Positions 26,401-35,725 of a DNA stretch of 64,000 bases are shown one piece after another. Source of the DNA: Orthonyx spaldingii. Its lineage: Eukaryota > Chordata > Aves > Passeriformes > Orthonychidae. Each line of letters starts with the position of its first letter. Position 1 is the stretch's first letter. Position numbers and translations under genes: made by a program. The notes beneath the pieces were generated by a model. That model was given only the letters and a program-made list of their open reading frames with translations. It searched no databases and had not been told where the DNA came from. The stretch lies in contig VZTJ01004376.1 in assembly GCA_013397795.1 (NCBI GenBank), positions 371,507 to 435,506 on the forward strand. Direction: 5' to 3'.

Positions 26401-28139
26401 TCTGTGCAGCCAGTAGAATCAAATTTGCTTCAGCTTTAAATGCATTGCCAATTTGAAAAATTTAACACAAGCTTTTCTCCTTCTATTAATAGAAACCATT
26501 AATAAGTAACATTTACAGATTCCTTCCAGCCTTTATAGCATCTCCAATATGCAAACCCTGATATTTTTGTAAAGGCTGAACTACAGAATACCTCACAAGA
26601 GGCATATGGATGAGACCTTTAGCTCATATGAACCTACCCTGATACCTCCACAGGTGTAGGGAAAACATTCCAACTTAACCTGGCTGAGGATCTGGCTCAC
26701 AGCTTTAAAATGTATTTATTTTCATACTCTGACTGACAGTGCATACCAACTAATCCAAGTATTTATCCCATTTTATGCATCACTGAATTAAACTTAATAA
26801 TACTCAATTTATAGACACAGAGTAAAGGAACTATGTGCTTACTCCAGGTTGCACAAGAAGTTAGAACCAGGGCAGAAATAAAAACTTGCATTTCCTGACA
26901 GTAAGTCATGCATCTGACCAAGAAGTCATCCCATCCTCTACTTAAAAATAAATCACATGTAAGTTTGACCACAGAGGGGACACACATTCAGCTGGCACAA
27001 ATGGGCACAGCTCTTTTCTTGTCAGCACAGTTGTGCTCCATTTAAGTAGCTCATCTGATCCAGAGTTTACGTACGTGAAAACTGACTAAACACACAAGAA
27101 ACAGAAAGCTTACACACATGCAAGGTATGTTTATATGGTCAATCTAAAATTTATCTCATTACCAATGAAGCTCCCCCCCCAAAGAAAAACACTTAAATTC
27201 AAACCATTTAATGGTACAAGTTAATTAAAGTAGTTGTTTTTAAAGCAGCCCATCTCGCCTCAAGCAGTTAAATTAGACTTATGAAAAGAACATCAGACAA
27301 TGTACTTATTTCTTATTACCATAAGAAGAGTGACTTCCTTGACTGGATGATTTTTAAAGAAATCACATGGTGGTGATATAATTTCCCCCCAGTTAATAAC
27401 TTTGGTGTGCCTGACAGGCAAAGAGAGAGAAGAAAGGTCTCATTACACTGAATAAAGAGCAATTTGAGAATACCCACTGTCAACTTTAGCAATGCAAAAC
27501 AACTTAGCCACATATATTCACATATGTTCATCCACTAGAAACTCTTAAGTAGAAGCCCAGATCATGCTTGACTGCTTGACTCAATGGAGAGCACTCATAG
27601 GACACAAATTGCAGAGCTTCCTATAAGGGGCAGAGAAAAGAGAAAACACATTAAGAAGATGAGTGCTTGAATATCTTGTAAATAGAGACTGTCTGCCTGA
27701 GCAACCTGCCTTGCAACCACTCCATAAGCTCCAAAGGCATGAATTTGTGCTGTATTTGCTGACTGTGACAAATGCATCATTTTCAGAGAAGGCTCACATC
27801 AAAAGCAGGTGGGGTTTTTTTTCCAAGAGAAAAAAAGCACCACACCAAAAGGCACAGTCGCTTGGAAGGAGGTCACTTCCTCTGAAAAGCAGTAATTCAG
27901 TAATATTTGAAGTAGGAGTATTCCAACCCACAACCAGTGCCTCAGCCCATCTGTGCCCTGCAGCCTTGCCACCCCAAACGCAACACCTGAGAAATAAATG
28001 CAATTGCTGTCTATTTCACTGTACATAAAGGGCCTAATGAACTCATATTTGAAATAAACCAGAGTCATTGAAACTTTGGTGTAGCCATATATTAAGATAC
28101 GAGCATATTGTGCTCTGTCCAAGAAGACTTGAACACGGG
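23445..28139. other. Unique AT-rich non-coding stretch
   Basis: I see no gene or recognisable mobile element. A run of nine G lies near 25072-25080 and a run of C near 27172-27180. The many short frames overlap on both strands and show no family motif. CpG content begins to rise at about 28140 on the approach to the CpG island. Confidence 0.55.
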
Positions 28140-28419
28140 AGACATTAAACCGTAAAACCGTCACTACCGGGCAGCAGAGCTGCTGCGTGCCTGCCCGTGG
28201 CCATGGCACTCCCTGCACTTCCACAGCCCAGGGAACTGCTCCTTCAGCTCCCAAGAGAATGAAATAGCTCACCGAACCAGGCTCCTGCCAAAGAATATAT
28301 ATCATTTTAAACGTGTGCCCACCTAGGAGACCAGCTCTATTTATGCACTTGGGAACAACTCCGGTAAGTCTGGCGAAGACTTCCAAAACCCAAGTCAGAA
28401 AGAGGCCACTGAAATACAT
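27799..28419 (-). other. Doubtful open frame next to the CpG island
   Basis: The longest open frame of the window runs on the minus strand. It is open from 28524, but that end begins with TTG; the first ATG is at about 28417-28419, giving about 206 residues. The ATG context is poor (T at -3 and T at +4). The predicted protein is rich in hydrophobic and aromatic residues and resembles nothing I recognise. A good splice donor (TTCG then GTGAGC) lies inside the frame at about 28261 on the same strand, which would interrupt it if it is used. Its position on the flank of the CpG island is the only reason to list it. I consider it more likely non-coding. Confidence 0.15.
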
Positions 28420-28499
28420 GAACTGGAGACTGGAGCACTTTAAGGACAAGATCTGAACAAGCACCGGAGGCGTTCGCGAGCAAAGCCTTTGCTCACACA

Positions 28500-28720
28500 A
28501 ATGCGGTGAACGCCGTACCCCCAATTCCCCTTTACCACGACCCCGCCCCGCCCCTCAGCCCAGCGCGGCCCTGCCGCGGCTCGGGGGTCAGACCCGCGGG
28601 GCCGCCCCGCCTAGCGCGCACGGGCCCGGCGGGGGCGGCGCTCAGGCGCCACCTGGCGGCGGCGGGGCGGTCCCGCCGCGAGCGGCTCGTCCCTCATGAG
28701 GGGCAGGCCCTGCACGGTTA
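28500..28720. promoter_or_regulatory. CpG island, probable promoter of an unidentified transcript
   Basis: This is the strongest regulatory feature in the window. About 220 bp are very GC-rich and hold roughly 30 CpG dinucleotides by eye, against near absence in the flanks. Sp1-type GC boxes are present (CCCCGCCCCGCCCC near 28541, GGGGGCGGCG near 28631, GGGGCGG near 28672). The minus strand of 28541-28561 has four G-runs with short loops and could form a quadruplex. There is no TATA box, as is usual for such promoters. Likely donors lie nearby on both sides: CCG then GTAAGT on the plus strand at about 28364, and TTCG then GTGAGC on the minus strand at about 28261. Direction is undecided, and either a long non-coding RNA or the first exon of a gene with a large intron is possible. 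Confidence 0.75.
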
Positions 28721-30829
28721 ATTAAAGTGGACAAAGCGGGGGGAACATGGGGATCCCGACGAATGGAGAGCGTTTGCGGACCTTCCCAGAGGGAAGGGAA
28801 AAGGCCAGGAGGAGGCCACTTCCCTGAAATTATTGAGTTATCCTTTGAATCGTGGGGTCTTCCCACCAGCGAGAACATTGGGCGAGAGCAGATTTGGGGG
28901 TATGAGTGACTGTCACTGTGCTAAGCGTGACCCTGCTCCCTGGCCCGCATCCGCCCAATTGTTCCGGCTGTTTATAGACCGACACCAAAGCAAGAAGCGT
29001 GGCAATAAAAACGTGATTTAAAGAGGAGAAAATCCCGAGCCACCCAGCAGCGAGGGCATGGAAGTTCCAGAGAGCTGCGTGCACCCAGTGCGGAGAGCAT
29101 CCAGCTGTGGAACGAGGGCAGGTCTGAGGCGTGGAGAGAGAAGAACAAGGGACAGTACAGTGATTACAGACTACAATAATGGAATCACCCCCTTTAACAG
29201 AGTTACAGCACACTCCTAGCTTCTGGACTCCAAAGATGCTCTGCAGAGTTGTGTTTTATGTGTTCCAGCACTTGGTACTCTTGGGCTGTGATATCTGTTG
29301 GAATACACTTGCTACAATAATACAGAAATGACTAGTTAAGACTGAAGGGCTTTTTCAATGCTGCATCAACCTTGTGCAGGATACAGGCGTACATGGCACA
29401 GCCTCCCTATTCACCACAGGGCAATTAAAAGAAAAAAAGATAATGTGTTGGCTCCTAACAGTACCTTCTTTTTGGTTTTAAAAGTGTCCATTCTCTGTGC
29501 TGTCATTATAAGCCACTCTGGTGTGTCTTCCATGACAGTTTTAGATGTCATGATAAGGCAAAAATCTATAATGATCATTATTCTGTATTTTAAGGACTCT
29601 GAACAAAAAGACTGCTGTCACACTGTTGGGCTTAGGGCCCCTAACCCTTCTTGTTTTTTGTGTGTGCTATTACAGAGGTGAAATATTAGACTAGCAAATA
29701 CTATTTCCTGACACTTATATTTTAAAATATGTACATATGCTTGTATTCTGTTGTACTTTCCTTTGATATGTGTTTCAGAAATGCAATAGTGATTTCCTGT
29801 CTTCCTGATAACAGTTGTAGCTTTTAATATGCTATAGCAAATCTTGCCAGTGCTATGATCATTATAAAACCAGCTTGAATCCTTCCATTTTTTTCTAAAG
29901 AAAAAAATTTCTTAACCTTTCATATCTTGGGGTCTTCCTCCTGAGCCCTCTCCTACTAGTTGCTGAATGACAGAATCTCTGAAGATCGCTGTGGAAAGGA
30001 TAGGAAATAATCTATGTTTATGCAGGCATCATTGCCATAAAAGAAGTAACAAAAATATCAGAAGGAATTGGTACAATTCCCCTACTTCTTGTTGCTTCCT
30101 AGGACTAAGAGCATGCCCTTCTTCCTACAGAGAAAGCTACATCTCTTACCAGCAACAAGTTTTAATATAACCTTTAAAGCAATAGTTCTACTTCAATGAA
30201 ACTACTAAAATAGCTATAGTTCAATAAAAGCTACTGTATGAACCAAATAACACTAAGGATCTCTGTTACATGTAGAGGTACTAAACATGACAATATGTTA
30301 AGGGGTTTTAAGTGTGGGATAAGACACTATATCAGAGTAGCTGGGACTATGAAGAAAAGTTCTATTTCTGCTTAAACCTGGTAAATTAATCATTTTTATG
30401 ATTTAAGTAAGAGAAAAAGCCATCACATCTTATGGTATGGGTTCCTTTCCATTTGAGATTGTGCATGAATCTAGTGTATCCAAAGGAGTCAAGTACTACA
30501 AACAAAACTCCAGTGAGGATTCTGCCAAACACCTTTCTGCATGGCTGCACTGCTGCTGCTGTTTTAGCATTGGTCCTGCATTTATCACTGTATGCAAGTT
30601 CATTTTGAGATATACACTGACTTTTTTGGGGAAGTTCAGTAACTATCCTGGATTTTTTAAACTCATAATTTGGGCTTTGTACTCGATGACTGTAAAGACA
30701 AAAAGCACAAGCTTTACAGAGGATGAACTGATTCCAGTGGAGTTGTGTCTGGAATCAGATCTAACTGCAAGAGATCATTAACCTCCCCTGCCAGCTCCCA
30801 TTATTGCACTGGGCTTTAGATTACACCTA

Positions 30830-30873
30830 CTGTGTCTGGTATGAACCAGATCTGTGTCTGGTATTAACCAGAC
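30830..30873. repeat. Two-copy 22-bp tandem repeat with internal dyads
   Basis: The unit CTGTGTCTGGTATGAACCAG plus two bases is repeated immediately with small changes (ATGA versus ATTA in the centre). Each unit contains the dyad TCTGGT-4 bases-ACCAGA. This could be a duplicated protein-binding site. Confidence 0.65.
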
Positions 30874-30983
30874 CTGTCAGTCTTTTCTGACACAAGCCCT
30901 ACCTTGGGTTTAAGACATTGAGTAGTTGAGCTCTAGCTACGCGCACGCTTAACACAAAATGTGTGTCCTTACTGTCCTTATAT

Positions 30984-31010
30984 AGAAATATATCCTTAAG
31001 ATATATTTCT
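30984..31010. repeat. Short inverted repeat
   Basis: The arms AGAAATATATC and GATATATTTCT are perfect 11-bp complements separated by CTTAA. They are AT-rich and possibly incidental. Confidence 0.6.
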
Positions 31011-33325
31011 TATGTAAAAAAACTTCCCTCCTGGAGGGCAATAGGGTAACTGCTGGTGCAAACCTGGGCAAGGCTGATGTTTTCAGTGAGCTGTGTCTGG
31101 GCTGTCAGGTCTGTGACACCACTGCTTTCCAATGCTTTATCACAGCTTTCTGCTTTTACTTTGCAAATATTGTAAGCTTCGTATCTGGAGCCAGAGGCAA
31201 CATTATGAAACCTTTCTAATGTTTTGTAAGTCTCATAAGCTAAGCTTTACAGAGCTCCATCTCAAATGAAAATAAAAGTTTATGCAGTGAAGAATACATA
31301 AACCCACAATAGTACAGAAATACAAGCTACATCTGTGCCAAATTTAGTTATTGCTGGAATTAATAGTCATGTAATTGAGAGAGAAAAAAAGAATTGAATT
31401 TTGTGCCAAAGACACCAACCACATGGAGTCTTTCTTATTTAACACTTAAAAAAACTAGAAGTTACTATTTATAGATCCTGCAGTAACTCCAGGTGCCATA
31501 TGGTAAACATACAAAAGCAGCACATATAAAGATATTATTTCCCAATATAAAAAGCATGCTGTTATTGATAATTGTTTTATTCGTGAAAGCCTTACTCATA
31601 GGAGAAAGTGCACTACTGCTTCTCTTGATTTAAATACATCTACTTCTGTAAAGATAAGTAAACTCTGTGAAGAAAATTTACAAAGGATAGGTTTCATTGT
31701 TCTTTGCCATTAAACATCACTATTATTTACAGTTATTTGGAAAATATCACTAAACAATGATACTATTCAATTAATACACCACAGGAAAATTAAAGTTATA
31801 AGGTTATGATTCAGTAAAGCTTTTAAGCAGTTTCTTAATTTAACTTTGCTGACAAGAAGTCATGTATTCATATTTTCTTTCTGGGGGAGTCATTCTGTCA
31901 ACACTTTTAGTTAGCTGATGTAAATAAAATACATGGAGGATGCCCTTAGGACTGTGCCAAGGTCTTCACTGCCTACACCTCAGGGTAGACAGTAACTGAC
32001 TTTAACATTTGCACATCCTTTTATTTGAAGGTTGTTTGAGATGTATGGGTGACTCCTATTTTCTGTACAGAAATCTGTAGCATGCTTTATATAGCTTGGT
32101 ATAAATGTTTATGTCCAGGCAAATTATGCTGCAATGAGTACAAATCTCTACATTGTGACTGCCTCAATATCACATGTTTTAAAAAGATTGCAAGACAATG
32201 AAAAGCTACATTTCCTCCTGTGACATCCATACAATGTTTATAGGTTTATGCCTGGGAAATGTCAGTAAAATCTCTTGACTGTCAGGAGATTCCAATTCTG
32301 GAATAATCAAAATTATGTATCATTATGGAAACTCCTGTCCTTAAAACTACTCTCCTGATTTTTAAATAGACATTTCAAAAGTGCAGGCCCCACTCTCAGT
32401 TACATTAGAATAACCCCATCAACTTCAATTACCCTAAAATAATATGAAGATCAGAGACTTATCATTGTCCATTTGCTGCTGTCTCTCTAATAGAACACTG
32501 TGGGCATCAGATTTAGCTTTTTTCTGTGAAAAATGATTTCTCTTTTATACATTTAATAATGAGATCTAACATAGAATCAAAGTGACTTTTAAGAACTTCT
32601 TATTTTTTCCTTTTTGATTAATTTTCCTTCCTAATATGCCCTAAAAACTTTAACCAAAATCTCAAATAATGAGATCAAAACTATTTAAATTAAAATACAT
32701 GTCTAGACTATTGAGTTATGTCTCCTTCAATCACACTAAATAATGCAAGCTGAAGAACCATAGCTTCCAGCCAAGCCTTTTGTGTATTTGGAAAAGCTTT
32801 ATCAAGCCTGTGTTAAAAACTGCATTAAACTACATGAAAGTTTTATTCCTAATATGTCTAACCAATGACACCATTTCATATATAACCTTGCCCCATTTCA
32901 GCTGTGTTTTGGATATCTGTTTATCTTCCACAGTGGTGAAATCTGCCATCTCAGTGTGTCTTGGATCTTCAGTCTTTAATGTAAGGATGGATCATGGCAC
33001 AGGTTGAAAGTTGTTTTCTCATGCTAATAAATGAGTTTGAGAAAACCCATAATCAAAGAAGGAAATACAAGTGTAGCTGATTGTGCTAAAATTAATAAAT
33101 AAATAAAGACTGCTGAACTGCAGCTGGGAAATAGGCTGTTACCTGAAACCTGTTACAGGCAGGTGTATTCAGACATCCACAACTATAAGGAACGTGTGTC
33201 TCAGTGTTCCAAATTCTTGTGCTTAGTCTTACCTTTGGATATATTCTCCTCTAGTATATATTTTCACACAGTAGGGAAAAGGGTTAGAGAATTTTCTTCC
33301 TAATCCCTTATTTTGTCTTTTTAAA

Positions 33326-33368
33326 AATAGTTTTTTCTTTTTTTCATTTTTTTTTCATTTTTTTTTTA
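33326..33368. repeat. T-rich low-complexity tract
   Basis: Several runs of six to twelve T are broken by single C or CA. It is simple sequence with no further signal seen. Confidence 0.7.
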
Positions 33369-33813
33369 ATCTGAATACTGTCTACCCAGAATTTTTTGCT
33401 GTTTCTGAAAGGGATGAGCCTGGCCTAGCCATGACTGTGAATTTTAAATTTCTGGTTAAAACAGGGGAACAAGTTCTTTCAGCTATGGATTCTGAAGATA
33501 AATATATAAACTGAATATTCCCCTCTGGATAACCAGTTTTGTGCAGCCTTACTTAACAGAACTCAGAGATGAATTGAAGAGAATTTTCAGAATAGTGTAG
33601 TTGATGGATCTTAGCATCTGTATAATACAGAAATCTCATTTCAGAAAAAACAGCCCCAAAAATAAACGGATTTGTTTTCAATTACAGGGTTTAAAGTCAT
33701 AGTGAGGTTGACTTAACCGGAACATTTCTAATTTACCTCTGGTGAGGTTCTTGCCTAGTATCTCGAATTTTAAAATAATTTTGGATATGGTGCAGATGAT
33801 ATTGTCACTTAAC

Positions 33814-33835
33814 TTTCAAAGAAATTTCTTTGAAA
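33814..33835. repeat. Perfect 22-bp palindrome with TTCNNNGAA words
   Basis: The half-site TTTCAAAGAAA is followed directly by its exact complement, giving a perfect palindrome with no spacer. It contains TTCAAAGAA (33815-33823) and TTCTTTGAA (33826-33834), and a third TTCAAAGAA follows at 33847-33855. TTCNNNGAA is the STAT consensus, and inverted GAA/TTC blocks also resemble heat-shock elements. Function is inferred, not shown. Confidence 0.65.
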
Positions 33836-34392
33836 TTTCTGAACGTTTCAAAGAAGTCTGTGTTTAACAAGTAAAGTTTTTTAGTCTCAGGTAAATTACA
33901 TCGTTCATGCTAATTTGCTTGCACTTCTCAAATCTAGAACTACAGTAAGTCTTCTCTTTTTCAGAAGACGTGTTTCAGAATACACAATTTATATTTTTGT
34001 ATTGAACTTCATAATACAGGAGACAGGATTCGCAAGAAGACTCTCCAAAAATTCCTTGTGAGGAGATTGGTACCACCTAGGTTTAGATACCTAATTGAAA
34101 AATCTAATTTGTGCACAAAAAATATGCCTGTAAATTGCAACTAACTTATCAACTAATTATAGGATTTTTAAGGAATAAAACAACTTTTTTAATGATTGCC
34201 AAAGGCAATCTCAGCTGCCCAAGTGTTGCTTGCTGGTTCTTTTGTTCCCTCGGTCCTCCCTCCGGGTTACCTTCAGCCTGGGGATCCCGTTTGCCTTTCT
34301 CCGGTAGCCTCTTTGCCTCGATCGCTACCTCAGCTAACTCAGTCGGCGAGAACGAAAGAGTCGGAACCCTGGGCAGTTGTATTCCACGCAGG

Positions 34393-34398
34393 TTTATT
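34393..34398 (-). terminator. Polyadenylation signal of LTR copy 2
   Basis: AATAAA on the minus strand (TTTATT as written) lies downstream of the TATA-like box of this LTR, at the same spacing as in copy 1. Confidence 0.75.
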
Positions 34399-34481
34399 GT
34401 CAGGGAGAAGAGAACTTGGATTGCAGCCCAGGCGAAGGGGAACTGCCTCAGAAGAACCCCGAACAAAGAAAAGTCTGGGGC

Positions 34482-34488
34482 TTAAATA
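34482..34488 (-). promoter_or_regulatory. TATA-like box of LTR copy 2
   Basis: TATTTAA on the minus strand (TTAAATA as written) is identical in sequence and surroundings to that of copy 1. If active, transcription would run leftward toward the CpG island at 28.5 kb. Confidence 0.7.
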
Positions 34489-35663
34489 CCTTCGGTGGAA
34501 ATCGCCCGCCAAAACCTGCTGGACTGGGGGAGGAAGGCGGGACATGGGTAAGAGAGCCAATGAACAGGAACTGAGGGAACATTGACAACTGGTAAACCAA
34601 CGGGGTAACAGAGAAGGGAGAACTTTCTAGGGAAGAGGGATGGACAAGGGAATAAGGGGTGGGACGGCAAGAGCCAACCGGGAGAAGGGAATTTGGGTAA
34701 ATTAACAAAACAGAACTGCAAAGGAGTGCGGGAGGCCTTTTTCTCACTGTAAGGCCAAGGGGAGTCCACAAAGGTGTATTTGTCCCACCAGTGGCCTTTC
34801 TTATGGTTAGCAGGGGCAGGCCTGTCTGCCCCCACACCCAAGGAAAGAAGTAATTTGGTTAAAGTTTTCAGAGAAATTAGAAGGAAAACACATTTTATCA
34901 GAATAGATGCATTAAGTTTAATAAGAATTTTAAAGCTTATAAATGTTGGTCCCTCAAGATCTTGTGTGAGTTATGAAATCCAATTTTATTCTCATAACTC
35001 TGTAATAAAGTTTTGTAAGTGTTACAAAAAAAGGTTTTTACTAAGAGTGAACAGAAATCTGAACTATCTGGCCAAGTAATAAAATTGCATTGCTTTTCTG
35101 TTAAGTGTCAGAGAAGTTTTCCCTGTACAATTGCTTGGTAAATCTTCCTTTTCCACAGAACTGCATTCATTTTTTCCTTCATAGGAAAGTAGCTTTTTAA
35201 ATGGGTTTTACATTAACATCTAAGTTAACTGCTAGGAAAAGAAAAGGCAAACATAATACAAAGTGAGAAAAATAGTCAAGAAAAAAAGCTTTGCAATCAT
35301 TGCTTATATTACATTCCAGCTTTACAATGTGCTCTGCTGTGATTGTTTCTTACTCACTGCAATAAACTGTGTAACTCTGAGCTCCTGCCAGCAGCACAAA
35401 AGGGGTTGTGAAAGCAGACTGATAATCCCAAGTGCGAGATCTGATATCACCTGCCACACAAATCTGGAAAGGATGCTGTGTTTCAGAGAAAACAGACTCG
35501 TGTGCAGTGTTCTGACAGGAGCACTCAGAGTCATGCTTGGGTACCTCCCCAAAACCTCTGTCCTGAAAAGATGTCAATATATTGCTGGAAAACAGAGCAT
35601 TTGTCATACTTTCAACTGCTGGTTATTTTGTGTAGAAGAATCTGATTTTTAAAATGTTTTTAG

Positions 35664-35725
35664 TAACATACACACTTTAGAGAATAATTGTTGTGAATAA
35701 CATACACACTTTAGAGAACAATTTT
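35664..35725. repeat. 34-bp tandem duplication, about 1.8 copies
   Basis: TAACATACACACTTTAGAGA begins at 35664 and again at 35698, with following bases AATAATT versus ACAATTT. The near identity suggests a fairly recent local duplication. Confidence 0.75.

Larger units (their letters stand above)
28721..34217. other. Non-coding stretch after the CpG island
   Basis: CpG content falls off over about 28721-29120, which could hold a 5' untranslated exon. After that the sequence is AT-rich without a gene. It contains the short inverted and tandem repeats listed separately at 30830, 30984 and 33814 and a T-rich low-complexity patch at about 33326-33368. Confidence 0.5.
34224..34836 (-). mobile_element. 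Solo LTR of a young endogenous retrovirus, copy 2 (inverted)
   Basis: This is the reverse complement of the LTR at 2630-3243, 613 bp long. Read on the minus strand it starts TGTGGGGGCAGACAGG and ends GCAAGCAACA. It is flanked by CCCAAG on both sides (34218-34223 and 34837-34842), a 6-bp target-site duplication of its own. By direct reading, the two copies differ by about six substitutions and one single-base deletion; half of these fall in the first 20 bases of U3. The TATA-like box (34482-34488) and AATAAA (34393-34398) are unchanged. No internal viral sequence is present. Because each copy has matching flanks, they are two separate insertions, not the ends of one provirus, and they have not exchanged flanks by inversion. 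Confidence 0.92.

Noticed and set aside
28419..28524. Extension of the minus-strand frame to 241 codons
   Set aside because: The extension begins with TTG, not ATG, and vertebrate initiation at TTG is rare. The ATG-initiated version is shorter and has a weak context.
30437..30781. 114-codon plus-strand frame as a gene
   Set aside because: There is no family motif, promoter or splice context, and its length is not exceptional for 64 kb.
3244..34223. A single provirus bounded by the two LTRs
   Set aside because: Proviral LTRs are in direct orientation; these are inverted, each has its own target duplication, and the 31 kb between them has no retroviral coding sequence.
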